A stretch of DNA of 64,000 nucleotides from Eubacteriaceae bacterium (GTDB lineage Bacteria; Bacillota; Clostridia; Peptostreptococcales; Anaerovoracaceae): contig CABIWW010000001.1 in NCBI GenBank assembly GCA_902362435.1, forward strand, positions 131,684 through 195,683, written 5' to 3'. Each line of letters starts with the position of its first letter. The first letter of the stretch is position 1. The notes under the pieces were generated by a model. It did not search any database, was not told the origin of the DNA, and saw only the letters and a list, made by a program, of their open reading frames with translations. A program made the translations under genes and the position numbers. Below are positions 41,955 through 50,841 of this stretch, piece by piece.

Positions 41955-44900
41955 ATGAGACTAGGAATAGATGTTGGTTCGACAACGGTCAAACTTGTGC
42001 TGCTGGATGAGAATGACAAGGTCACATACAGCAGATATGAAAGACATATGTCGAATGTTTTCAAGACAGTTGTCGACATGCTTAGAGAGATGTATGAAAC
42101 AGTCGGAGACATAAAACTCAGGACGGTGATAACGGGCTCCGGAGGACTGTCTCTGTCGAACATACTCAAGATACCGTTCGAGCAGGAGGTCGTGACGTGC
42201 AGTGCGGCTGTCGAGGCACTGATACCGCAGACGGATGTTGCGATAGAGCTCGGAGGCGAAGACGCCAAGATAACATTTTACGGGCAGACTATAGAGCAGA
42301 GGATGAACGGTACATGCGCGGGCGGTACCGGAGCATTCATAGACCAGATGGCGGCACTGCTCAACACCGATGCTTCTGGGCTCAATGAGGCAGCAAAGAA
42401 GCACACCATGATATATCCGATCGCCGCAAGGTGCGGAGTATTTGCGAAGACGGACATACAGCCGCTGATCAATGAAGGTGCGCCGATAGAGGATCTGTCG
42501 GCTTCGATATTCCAGGCGGTAGTCAACCAGACTATCAGCGGACTGGCATGCGGGCACACGATAAAAGGCAAGGTGGCGTTCCTGGGAGGACCGCTGTCAT
42601 TCCTTTCGGAGCTCAGGAAACGGTTCATCGACACGCTGGAGCTCAGCGATGAAGACGTGATATTCCCTGAGGACTCCAAGTTTTTCGTTGCCATCGGTGC
42701 AGCGCTCAACTCGGCAAAATATGAAGAGATGGGATTCAAAGACATCATAGACAGGATCGAGCATGCAGACCCGAGTGCGCTTTCCGATACGAAGCACGTC
42801 GACCCGCTGTTTGCAGATGCGGAAGACTATAAAAAATTCCACGAAAGACACCTGAAGGACAGGATAAAGAGAAAAGATATAAAGAAAGCAAAGGGCAGAG
42901 TTTTCCTCGGAATAGACGCCGGCTCAACGACGACGAAGGCCGCACTGATAGATGACGAGAAAAACCTGCTGTACTCATATTACAGAGGCAATGAAGGAAA
43001 GCCGCTGGAAGCGACGATGAACATGTTCAAGGAGCTGTACTCGCTGCTGCCTTCAAAAGCGTACATAGCTAACGTTACTGCTACAGGATACGGCGAAGGC
43101 CTTATAAAGGCTGCGTTCAAGGCGGACCTGGGCGAGATCGAGACGATGGCGCACTACAAGGCTGCTGAGGAATTCCTGCCGGGAGTCGATTTCATACTCG
43201 ATATCGGCGGACAGGACATGAAGTGCATGCGTATCAAGGACGGTGCGATCTACAACATCATGCTCAACGAGGCATGTTCGTCAGGCTGCGGATCGTTCAT
43301 CGAGACGTATGCAAAATCCGTGAACATGGATGTGCAGTCCTTTGCAACTGAGGCTCTCTTTGCAAAGGCTCCGGTAGATCTCGGAACGAGGTGCACCGTA
43401 TTCATGAACTCGAAAGTAAAACAGGCGCAGAAGGAAGGAGCCACGATCGGCGACATATCTGCAGGACTTTCCTATTCAGTAATAAAGAACGCACTTTACA
43501 AGGTGATAAAGCTCAGGAATCCTGAAGAGGCCGGAAACAAGATCGTCGTACAGGGCGGAACGTTCCTCAATGACGCCGTGCTGCGCGCGATAGAGAACAT
43601 ACTCGGAAAGAACATCGTCAGACCTGATATCGCGGGCCTGATGGGAGCTTACGGAGCAGCGCTGATCGCAAAGGAAAACTACGTCGAGGATACTGTTTCA
43701 TCAGTGATAACGCCTGACGACATCGCCACTTTCCACGTGACGACGAGCCATGTCAGATGCAAGGGCTGTGAAAACAACTGCCTCATGACGATAAACAAGT
43801 TCAATGACGGAACGAGATTCTTTACAGGAAACAGATGCGAGCGCGGAGAGGGCAAGACTCCGGAGGAAGCCAACAAGCTGCCTAACCTGTTCGAATACAA
43901 GCTCAAGAGACTGTTCAGGTACAAGCCGCTGACGGTCGAGGAGTCGAAGAGAGGCGTGGTAGGTATACCTAGGGTCCTCAACATGTACGAGAACTATCCG
44001 TTCTGGTTCGTGCTGTTCACCAGACTGGGCTTCAGCGTGATGCTTTCACCGACGTCCAGCAAGGAGATGTACGAGAGAGGTATGGAGACTATCTCGTCGG
44101 ATACGGCATGCTATCCTGCAAAGATGGTGCACGGGCACATCAAGTGGCTCGTGGAGCACGGTGCGAAGTGGATCTTCTATCCGAGCATCAACTACGAGAG
44201 AGTGGAGGATGAGACGGCGCCGAACCATTACAACTGCCCGATCGTTGCGACATATCCGGAAGTGATTGCCGGAAACATGGACGATATATTCGAGGAGAAC
44301 GGCGTGACGTTCACGCATCCGTTCCTGCCTTATGACAACGACGAGAACCTCGTGCGGGAGCTTTACAAGGTGCTCAGGCGCACAGGCGTGAGCAGGCTGG
44401 AGCTCGAAGATGCTGTCAAGATGGCGAGAGCGGAAGACAAGCGCGTCAAGGATGACATCAAGAAAGCGGGTGAATACTCGCTCAAATACGCGCGTGATCA
44501 CAAGAAAAAGGCAGTGGTGCTGGCCGGCAGACCATACCATCTGGATCCGGAGATCAACCACGGCATAGATAAGATAATAAGCTCGTTCGACATGGTCGTG
44601 CTGACGGAAGACTCTGTTGCACACCTGGGCAAGCTGGAGCGCCCGATCAGAGTGCTCGACCAGTGGATGTACCATTCGAGACTTTACAAGGCGGCGACAT
44701 TCGTCGGTACCACCGACGATGTGGAGATCGTACAGCTCAATTCATTCGGATGCGGTCTCGATGCGGTGACGACAGATGAAGTCGAAGAGATAACGAAGAA
44801 AAACAACAAGCTTTACACGGTGCTCAAGATCGACGAGGGTACCAACATGGGTGCTGCAAAGATCAGGATCAGGTCGCTCAAGGCTGCTATGGACGAGAGA

Positions 44901-46481
44901 GACAAAAACGGTGTGAAGCATGTGGAGGACAGGAGTCCGTACAAGAGAGTGTACTTTACGAAGAAAATGAGAAAAGACTACACGATTCTGATACCGGAGA
45001 TGTCCCCGATACATTTCCAGTTCCTCGAGGCGGCTATCGGCAGTGCGGGATACAAGGTAAAGAGGCTCCCGACCGTAGACAAGAACGCAGTGGATGAGGG
45101 TCTGAAATACATAAACAACGATGCGTGCTATCCTACTATAGTGACGCTTGGACAGATAATCTCATACCTTAAGTCAGGCGAAGTGGATCTTGACAAGGTC
45201 GGCATCTTCATGAGTCAGACGGGTGGGGGCTGCAGAGCCAGCAACTACGTTGCGCTTTTGCGAAAGGCTCTGAAGGATCTCAACATGGAGCAGATCCCTG
45301 TCATCTCTGTAAACATGGCGGGACTGGAATCGAATCCCGGTTTCAAGATCTCGATGAAATTCGTAAAGCGCGGTGTGATGGCACTTGTCTACGGCGATCT
45401 GTTCATGCGTGTGCTCTATGCGACGAGACCGTATGAAAAGGTGCCGGGCTCGGCGAACGCTCTTTTTGAAAAGTGGTCGAGAGTGGCCAACCGCAATGTG
45501 AAGAACGGTAGTTTATTGAAGTTCAAGCATATAATAGCCAGCATCGTAAAGGCTTTTGACGAGCTGCCGCTGCTGGATATAAAGAAACCGAAGGTCGGAG
45601 TGGTGGGAGAGATCCTGGTGAAATACCATCCTAATGCCAACAACGACGTGGTCGACATCATAGAGAAGGAGGGCGGAGAGGCTGTCGTGCTCGATATGAT
45701 AGATTTCTTCATGTACGGCATGTACAGCAAGGAGTTCAACTACCGCAACCTGTCGGGCTCATACGGGACGATGATGGGCAACAGGATCGCGATAGATGTG
45801 CTGGAGTTTTTCAGAAAGCCGATGAGGAAGGCTCTCGAGGAAAGTAAGCGTTTCCATCAGCCGATGTTCATAAAGGATATCGCGAAGAAGGCTACGGAGA
45901 TCATTTCGCTCGGCAACCAGTGCGGCGAAGGCTGGCTGCTCACAGGCGAAATGGTCGACCTGATCGACGACGGCGTGGAGAACATAATCTGCATGCAGCC
46001 GTTTGCGTGTCTGCCTAACCACGTTACAGGCAAGGGCATGATGAAGGCTCTCAGAAAGAGGAACCCGATGGCGAACATCGCGGCGATCGACTACGATCCG
46101 GGTGCATCTGACGTCAACCAGCTCAACAGGATAAAGCTGATGATGGCGACGGCGCACAAGAACCTCGAGAAGAAGGAAGCTGAAGCCAGGGCGGCTGCCG
46201 GCGGGAATGCAGGTGCCGGAAGCGCTGATATCACAGACCGTGCAGATGCTGCCGGGGCTGGCAGTCCGGTAAATGCCGGAAGTATCGGCGGTGAAAATGC
46301 AGCTGCAGATGGCGCAGGCATAACGGCATCGCAGCCGGATATAGTTTCGCTCGGAGATGCAGATGATGCAAAGACTGCAGGAGACTCACAGGCCGCAGGC
46401 TGTGATGATTCAGCTGTGACAGATGAGAAACTGCAGGATCAGAGCATAGGATCCATCGAATCGGAAGAGCATGCAAGCTAG
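41955..46481 (+). CDS. Giant CoA-substrate-specific enzyme activase (BadF/HgdC-type, duplicated) with DUF2229 and HgdB-like regions
   Basis: 1508 residues. Two ASKHA-type ATPase units: GIDVGSTTVKLVLLDE at the start and FLGIDAGSTTTKAALIDDE from about 316. Cluster cysteines are in NGTCAGGTGAF and NEACSSGCGSF. A DUF2229-type region with KGCENNCLMTINKF (near 605) follows, then a region resembling dehydratase subunit HgdB (NNDACYPTIVTLGQ, SQTGGGCRASNYVALLRKAL). Such activases drive ATP-dependent electron transfer to 2-hydroxyacyl-CoA dehydratases; this long form has no known substrate. The last ~100 residues are Ala/Gly/Asp-rich low complexity. ATG 41955 follows AAGGAAGG. Confidence 0.88.
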   Translation: MRLGIDVGSTTVKLVLLDENDKVTYSRYERHMSNVFKTVVDMLREMYETVGDIKLRTVITGSGGLSLSNILKIPFEQEVVTCSAAVEALIPQTDVAIELGGEDAKITFYGQTIEQRMNGTCAGGTGAFIDQMAALLNTDASGLNEAAKKHTMIYPIAARCGVFAKTDIQPLINEGAPIEDLSASIFQAVVNQTISGLACGHTIKGKVAFLGGPLSFLSELRKRFIDTLELSDEDVIFPEDSKFFVAIGAALNSAKYEEMGFKDIIDRIEHADPSALSDTKHVDPLFADAEDYKKFHERHLKDRIKRKDIKKAKGRVFLGIDAGSTTTKAALIDDEKNLLYSYYRGNEGKPLEATMNMFKELYSLLPSKAYIANVTATGYGEGLIKAAFKADLGEIETMAHYKAAEEFLPGVDFILDIGGQDMKCMRIKDGAIYNIMLNEACSSGCGSFIETYAKSVNMDVQSFATEALFAKAPVDLGTRCTVFMNSKVKQAQKEGATIGDISAGLSYSVIKNALYKVIKLRNPEEAGNKIVVQGGTFLNDAVLRAIENILGKNIVRPDIAGLMGAYGAALIAKENYVEDTVSSVITPDDIATFHVTTSHVRCKGCENNCLMTINKFNDGTRFFTGNRCERGEGKTPEEANKLPNLFEYKLKRLFRYKPLTVEESKRGVVGIPRVLNMYENYPFWFVLFTRLGFSVMLSPTSSKEMYERGMETISSDTACYPAKMVHGHIKWLVEHGAKWIFYPSINYERVEDETAPNHYNCPIVATYPEVIAGNMDDIFEENGVTFTHPFLPYDNDENLVRELYKVLRRTGVSRLELEDAVKMARAEDKRVKDDIKKAGEYSLKYARDHKKKAVVLAGRPYHLDPEINHGIDKIISSFDMVVLTEDSVAHLGKLERPIRVLDQWMYHSRLYKAATFVGTTDDVEIVQLNSFGCGLDAVTTDEVEEITKKNNKLYTVLKIDEGTNMGAAKIRIRSLKAAMDERDKNGVKHVEDRSPYKRVYFTKKMRKDYTILIPEMSPIHFQFLEAAIGSAGYKVKRLPTVDKNAVDEGLKYINNDACYPTIVTLGQIISYLKSGEVDLDKVGIFMSQTGGGCRASNYVALLRKALKDLNMEQIPVISVNMAGLESNPGFKISMKFVKRGVMALVYGDLFMRVLYATRPYEKVPGSANALFEKWSRVANRNVKNGSLLKFKHIIASIVKAFDELPLLDIKKPKVGVVGEILVKYHPNANNDVVDIIEKEGGEAVVLDMIDFFMYGMYSKEFNYRNLSGSYGTMMGNRIAIDVLEFFRKPMRKALEESKRFHQPMFIKDIAKKATEIISLGNQCGEGWLLTGEMVDLIDDGVENIICMQPFACLPNHVTGKGMMKALRKRNPMANIAAIDYDPGASDVNQLNRIKLMMATAHKNLEKKEAEARAAAGGNAGAGSADITDRADAAGAGSPVNAGSIGGENAAADGAGITASQPDIVSLGDADDAKTAGDSQAAGCDDSAVTDEKLQDQSIGSIESEEHAS

Positions 46482-46668
46482 AGCTTTACACACGCAGGCT
46501 ATTACGCAGACACTCAAACCGGATGAGGGACGATCCATGAGCGTGTTGAAAATGCGAAGCTGCAGGCTTTACACGAGGTAAAAATCAATGAAATATACAG
46601 GTCCGTATACATTCCGGGTGGAATAGTATGCGGACCTTGCTATATTTGTAAGCTGCATCATATTGACC

Positions 46669-46697
46669 TTGAATTTATAAAGGTCAGGGTGTATAAT
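46669..46697 (+). promoter_or_regulatory. Promoter of the yebC-like gene
   Basis: TTGAAT (46669-46674), 17 bases, TATAAT (46692-46697), 41 bases before the start codon. Confidence 0.65.
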
Positions 46698-46738
46698 TTT
46701 AAATGTATTGAAAAAAATTAAGGTTAGGAGGTGTCTCC

Positions 46739-47467
46739 ATGGGAAGACACGGAACAATAGCAGGCAGAAAAGCAGCACAGGATTCTAAGCGTGCAGCTAT
46801 GTTCACGAAATACGCAAGAGCCATCATAGTAGCAGCAAAGGCAGGCGGAGACCCTGACTACAACGCTACTCTGAGGGTTGCAATAGAAAAAGCAAAGGGC
46901 ATAGGAATGCCTAATGACAACATCAAGCGAGCTATCAAGAAGGGAACAGGCGAGCTTGAGGGCGAGACTTATGAAGAACTCAGCTTTGAGGGATACGGTG
47001 TAGGCGGCGTTGCTGTCATCGTAGAAACTCTTACTGACAACAGAAACAGGACTACAGCGGCGGTAAGATCGACTTTTGACAAGAACGGAGGAAATCTGGG
47101 AACACCTGGATGCGTTTCGTACATGTTCTCGAGAAAGGGCGTGATCATCATCGAAAAGACTGATGATATCAATGAAGACGCACTGATGGAAGTTGCTCTC
47201 GAAGCAGGGGCAGACGACATGATTACTCATGACGACAGCTTTGAGATCCAGACTTCACCCGAAAGCTACACAGACGTTCACGGAGCGCTGGTAGACGCAG
47301 GCTACGAGATTGTTGATTCCGACGTCGAGTTCGTACCTTCGATGGAAGCTGCGCCTACAGATGAGAAAGATCTGAAGGCTCTCAAGAAGATGATCGACAC
47401 ACTTGAAGACAACGATGACGTGCAGAAAGTACATCACAACTGCAGCGTAGATCTGGAAGAGATATAA
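46739..47467 (+). CDS. YebC/PmpR-family regulator or translation factor
   Basis: 242 residues. It opens MGRHGTIAGRKAAQDSKRAA, followed by FTKYARAIIVAAKAGG, then the central GYGVGGVAVIVETLTDNRNRT and FDKNGGNLGTPGCVSYMF. The family was first described as transcriptional regulators; recent work links YebC-type proteins to relief of ribosome stalling on proline-rich stretches. GGAGG eight bases upstream supports the start. Single-gene unit with its own promoter and terminator. Confidence 0.92.
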   Translation: MGRHGTIAGRKAAQDSKRAAMFTKYARAIIVAAKAGGDPDYNATLRVAIEKAKGIGMPNDNIKRAIKKGTGELEGETYEELSFEGYGVGGVAVIVETLTDNRNRTTAAVRSTFDKNGGNLGTPGCVSYMFSRKGVIIIEKTDDINEDALMEVALEAGADDMITHDDSFEIQTSPESYTDVHGALVDAGYEIVDSDVEFVPSMEAAPTDEKDLKALKKMIDTLEDNDDVQKVHHNCSVDLEEI

Positions 47468-47533
47468 GTAAAAGTCTCAGCTGCTGCTGAGCAGGTCGCA
47501 GACAAGCGTGACTTACATAATTATCAAAGAAGA

Positions 47534-47571
47534 ATCTCTCTATGTGGGAAACCGTATGGAGGGATTTTTTG
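47534..47571 (+). terminator. Terminator of the yebC-like gene
   Basis: ATCTCTCTATG (from 47535) pairs with CGTATGGAGGGAT through several G-U pairs, followed by six T (47566-47571). Confidence 0.65.
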
Positions 47572-47717
47572 TAATGCCGCAATAATACACAGATTTTGAG
47601 CGTAATGGATAATCTGCTTTTCTTAAATCTGTTTCACAGATAAATCAAACTAAAAATCAAGAGCAGTTAAAATAATCATTGCGAAACATACATTAAAAAT
47701 AATGATTTCAAAAACTG

Positions 47718-47773
47718 TTGACAAAACTCTAATGCAGAGTTATATTATTATTGTCCTAAGCACATAGGACAAT
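47718..47773 (+). promoter_or_regulatory. Promoter and twin palindromes of the GntR-ABC operon
   Basis: TTGACA (47718-47723), 17 bases, TATATT (47741-47746). The spacer holds AACTCT-N5-AGAGTT (47725-47741). Across the expected start point lies ATTGTCCTA-N6-TAGGACAAT (47750-47773). Both are likely operators; the second resembles sites bound by YtrA-type GntR repressors, so autoregulation is expected. Confidence 0.6.
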
Positions 47774-47977
47774 ATGACAATAAGACAAGAGATGCAAAAG
47801 CGCAGCTTCCGAAGACCTGCAGGCTTTTGCAGCATCGGAGCAAAAACAAGAGCAAGAGCAAGAACAAAGTACAAAGTTCAAAACGCAAAGTCAAAGTCAA
47901 AGTCAAAGCCAAAATCAAAATCAAAACCAAAGCAGAAAACGGGATCAGATAATAATGGTCGCAGTGATGATGAATAA
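47774..47977 (+). CDS. Possible small, very basic protein with Lys-Ser/Pro repeats
   Basis: 67-codon open frame starting just after the operator, with AGGA four bases before the ATG. The first half is Arg-rich (SFRRPAGF, TRARART); the middle is a run of KS and KP dipeptides from a period-6 DNA tract; the tail is acidic. It would be the first gene of the GntR operon, ending 17 bases before the regulator. The repeat tract could equally be a non-coding leader, so this is tentative. Confidence 0.3.
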   Translation: MTIRQEMQKRSFRRPAGFCSIGAKTRARARTKYKVQNAKSKSKSKPKSKSKPKQKTGSDNNGRSDDE

Positions 47978-47994
47978 AGAAAGAGGGTGCAAGA

Positions 47995-48363
47995 TTGGAA
48001 TGGAAGCTTGATGACAGCAGACCTATATGGCCGCAGCTCAAAGAACAGCTCATCATAGCCATAGTGGCCGGCAGGTTCCAGATGGGAGGATCGTTCCCGA
48101 CGGTGCGAGAGCTGGCGGAAGACGCCGGTGTGAACCGCAACACCATGCAGAGGGCGCTGAGCGAGCTGGAACATGACGGGTTCGTTATTACCAACAGGAC
48201 TGCGGGCAGGACTGTCACTACAGATGAAGGGCTGGTGGCCAGGATGAAAGAGCAGATAGCGATGCAGAACATCGAAAAATTCATAAGAGAAATGGAAGCT
48301 ATCGGATACGGTGCAGACGATATCGTCAAGATGATACAGGAGAGAGGGGTTGAGAAAAAATGA
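47995..48363 (+). CDS. GntR-family transcriptional regulator (YtrA subfamily)
   Basis: 122 residues. The winged helix spans residues 10-75 (PIWPQLKEQLIIAIVAGRF, FPTVRELAEDAGVNRNTMQRAL, HDGFVITNRTAGRTVT), followed by a short helical tail without a ligand domain, the YtrA pattern. These regulators repress adjacent ABC genes in response to cell-envelope drugs. A TTG start at 47995 is used: AAGAGGGTG precedes it and no in-frame ATG exists before the DNA-binding domain. The stop overlaps the ATPase start (ATGA). Confidence 0.88.
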   Translation: MEWKLDDSRPIWPQLKEQLIIAIVAGRFQMGGSFPTVRELAEDAGVNRNTMQRALSELEHDGFVITNRTAGRTVTTDEGLVARMKEQIAMQNIEKFIREMEAIGYGADDIVKMIQERGVEKK

Positions 48364-49097
48364 AAACGGGAACTCTGATACAGTGCAGCGGCCTCTGCAA
48401 GGATTTCGGCAGTAAAGAGGCGCTGAAGGACGTCGATCTGCGTATCGGCAGAGGAAAGATAATAGGTCTTCTGGGACCGAACGGGAGCGGCAAAACCACG
48501 CTGATCAAACTGCTCAACGGACTGATCAGACCGACGAAGGGAGAGATACTGATAGATGGTATCAAGCCGGGGATCTACACGAAATCGATAGTGAGTTATC
48601 TGCCGGACAGAAGTTATTTCGCAGACTGGATGCATGTGAAAGACGTGCTCGATATGTTCGAGGAATTTTACAACGATTTCGATCGCTGCAAGGCGGAGGA
48701 AATGTGTGCAGCTATGGGGATAACGGCATCCGACAGGATAAAGACGATGTCGAAGGGTACGAGAGAAAAAGTGCAGCTGATACTGGTGATGAGCAGGAAC
48801 GCTCAGCTCTACCTGCTTGACGAGCCTATAGCAGGAGTGGACCCGGCAGCACGCGACTATATACTTTCCACGATAATAAACAACTACAGCGAGGATGGAA
48901 CGGTGATAATTTCCACGCACCTGATCTCTGACATAGAAAGAGTGCTGGACGAGGTGATATTCATCAATGGCGGCAGCGTTACCAGACATGAGACGGTCGA
49001 CGATATCAAGGAGAGAGAAGGAAAATCGATAGACGATGTCTTCAGAGACACATTCAGGATGGTTCCTATAGCGGGGGTGAACAGATATGACAGGTAG
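48360..49097 (+). CDS. ABC transporter ATP-binding protein
   Basis: 245 residues. Walker A GPNGSGKTT near 38, Walker B LYLLDEPIAGVDP, switch His in ISTHLISD. The signature is degenerate, MSKGTREKVQLILVM, with Lys-Gly in place of Gly-Gly, as in other YtrB/drug-export ATPases of this group. Coupled by overlap to the regulator upstream and the permease downstream. Confidence 0.9.
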   Translation: MKTGTLIQCSGLCKDFGSKEALKDVDLRIGRGKIIGLLGPNGSGKTTLIKLLNGLIRPTKGEILIDGIKPGIYTKSIVSYLPDRSYFADWMHVKDVLDMFEEFYNDFDRCKAEEMCAAMGITASDRIKTMSKGTREKVQLILVMSRNAQLYLLDEPIAGVDPAARDYILSTIINNYSEDGTVIISTHLISDIERVLDEVIFINGGSVTRHETVDDIKEREGKSIDDVFRDTFRMVPIAGVNRYDR

Positions 49098-49914
49098 ACT
49101 TATAAAATATGAGCTCAGATCGAGCATAAAGCTGATGGGCGTGATATGGGCGGCGCTGATAGTGACAAGCTTCCTTTTCAGCATCAGCATCAATTTCATG
49201 GGGAATCTCATGATAAGAAGCTCCATTGCGAGTACGCTGATAAACCTGCTTCAGGGGATCACGGGGATGCTGTACATAGCAGTGTTCATCGCGACGGCGG
49301 CAGCTTCTGTGGTGATCGTAATAATGAGGTTTTACAAGGGGCTGCTCAGCGACGAGGGGTATCTGATGCATACTCTTCCTGTAAAACCGTGGCAGCTGAT
49401 AACGGCAAAGGGCGTATCGGCGCTGATAATAGTGTGCGCAAGCGTGATCGTTTCGGTACTTTCGGCTCTGGTCATGGCAGGCACGGGAAGCTTTGGTGCG
49501 ATCACGGAATTCTGCGGCTTCATCAGGGATATGTTCAGGGAAGAGCCGAAGGTGTTACTGGTCGCTGCAGAGTTCATAATATTAGTGATACTGTCGCTGC
49601 TGAAAAGCATATATCAGATATACGCTTCGCTTTCGATCGGTCAGCTTGCAGGAAAGTACAGGATACTTCTTTCACTGGGCGCTTATGTCGGTATAAATAT
49701 AGTTATAACTGTGCTGGCGGTGCTGATCATGATGCTGCTGGATGTTACGGGAGCACTGAGCGGATGGAGCTCGTTTTCGGTGAATACGGTGAATGACATG
49801 CTGAATGCAGGGCAGACGGTACTGGGCTTCGCTGCGGCTGTAACGGTCATCCAGCTGGCGGCTTTCCATGTGATAACGGAAAGGATACTGTCGCTGAGAC
49901 TGAATCTGCAGTGA
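49087..49914 (+). CDS. ABC transporter membrane protein
   Basis: 275 residues with six likely membrane segments (for example LMGVIWAALIVTSFLFSISI, LYIAVFIATAAASVVIVIM, VVTAL-type stretches and a final AGQTVLGFAAAVTVIQLAAF). The DEGYLMHTLPVKPWQLITAK loop between segments is characteristic of ABC-2-type permeases in Firmicute GntR-linked operons. It overlaps the ATPase gene by 11 bases. Substrate unknown. Confidence 0.85.
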   Translation: MTGRLIKYELRSSIKLMGVIWAALIVTSFLFSISINFMGNLMIRSSIASTLINLLQGITGMLYIAVFIATAAASVVIVIMRFYKGLLSDEGYLMHTLPVKPWQLITAKGVSALIIVCASVIVSVLSALVMAGTGSFGAITEFCGFIRDMFREEPKVLLVAAEFIILVILSLLKSIYQIYASLSIGQLAGKYRILLSLGAYVGINIVITVLAVLIMMLLDVTGALSGWSSFSVNTVNDMLNAGQTVLGFAAAVTVIQLAAFHVITERILSLRLNLQ

Positions 49915-49963
49915 TGAAGCGATGTAGTACAGGATCGGTGTCAGGGAAAGCGGGGAGCATGAT

Positions 49964-50353
49964 ATGATGATATCTATAGACGAATTCACGGAAATAATGG
50001 ATGATATAGCACATGAGCTGCCGGATGAATTTTATCGTGATCTGAACGGCGGCATACTCATACTGCCGGACAGGAAGCTCAGCCCTTATGCAAAGGCTGC
50101 GGATCTGTGGGTGCTCGGGACTTATGTGCACAGCTCGTCGATGGGCAGGCTGATAGAGATATATTACGGTTCGTTCTGTGAACTTTTTGCGGGAAGCAGC
50201 AGAGAACGGCTTATAGAAGAAATGCGGGAGACTCTTTATCACGAGTTCACACATCACATGGAATCGCTTGCCGGAGAAAAAATGCTCGAGGAAAAGGATG
50301 CACAGCAGATCAGAGATTATATAAATCGCAGTAATGACAGGGGACAGGGGTGA
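49964..50353 (+). CDS. Zincin-like metallopeptidase-family protein (possible MMP-like)
   Basis: 129 residues with a zinc-protease motif in TLYHEFTHHMESLAGEKMLEEKD (HExxH with a downstream acidic segment) at about 90-112. The N-terminal half binds the PF06262-type pattern (ELPDEFYRDLNGGILILPD). Substrates of this small family are unknown. CGGGGAG precedes ATG 49964. It lies 49 bases after the permease and may be the last gene of that operon. Confidence 0.8.
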   Translation: MMISIDEFTEIMDDIAHELPDEFYRDLNGGILILPDRKLSPYAKAADLWVLGTYVHSSSMGRLIEIYYGSFCELFAGSSRERLIEEMRETLYHEFTHHMESLAGEKMLEEKDAQQIRDYINRSNDRGQG

Positions 50354-50448
50354 CAGATGCTCTGCGTCACATCGATCAGCACACGGATACATGATGATCG
50401 GCACACAGAAATATGCTTATTCTATCATCAAAATATCGAATTATTTAC

Positions 50449-50477
50449 TTGAAATTAACATACAATATAATTATAAT
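50449..50477 (+). promoter_or_regulatory. Promoter upstream of 6S RNA
   Basis: TTGAAA (50449-50454), exactly 17 bases, TATAAT (50472-50477). It predicts a start near 50484, about 47 bases before the 6S closing stem, so the precursor would carry a 5' extension with a GTGCAG-AAA-CTGCAC hairpin. Confidence 0.6.
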
Positions 50478-50530
50478 TAAACTTGGCTAGGGAACAGTGC
50501 AGAAACTGCACGTCATATATTCCGAGCATG

Positions 50531-50710
50531 ATATCCTGAGATGTGCGATGAGGTAGTATAATTCAACCTACATGATGACATTGGGAGTCCGGGTTTTTGA
50601 CTAGCTTATGTCGGGCCGTCCCTGAACGGAAGACAGAAGCGGGAACAGGGCACCCCCCTATTGTAAAGATAGGGTGTGAATTATATCCTTGACGGCATGT
50701 CGGGATTTTT
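50531..50710 (+). ncRNA. ssrS: 6S RNA
   Basis: Global regulator that mimics an open promoter and binds sigma-A RNA polymerase. The 5' strand ATCCTGAGATGTGCGA pairs with the 3' strand GACGGCATGTCGGGAT, matching the closing stem of E. coli 6S (CTGAGATGTTCGC with GCGGCATCTCGG). A second pairing joins AGGTAGTATAATTC to GAATTATATCCT inside it, leaving a central bubble; GGGCCGTCC lies in the apical half. The 3' strand runs into ten T (the terminator). Exact ends are estimated. It occupies the long gap between the zincin gene and htpG. Confidence 0.75.
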
Positions 50711-50747
50711 TTTTTGCGAAAAAAAGTAAAATTTCCCACGCCGGCAC

Positions 50748-50807
50748 TTGATTTTTGAAAAGAATTGTCCTATTATATTGTTAGCACTCGATAAAGAGAA
50801 GTGCTAA
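50748..50807 (+). promoter_or_regulatory. Promoter and CIRCE operator of htpG
   Basis: TTGATT (50748-50753), 17 bases, TATTAT (50771-50776). Directly downstream, TTAGCACTC (50781-50789), nine bases, AAGTGCTAA (50799-50807): one mismatch from the CIRCE consensus and positioned over the transcription start, so HrcA should repress htpG. Confidence 0.85.
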
Positions 50808-50841
50808 CAAATGAAAAATCAAAACGAAAGGATGATTCAAA

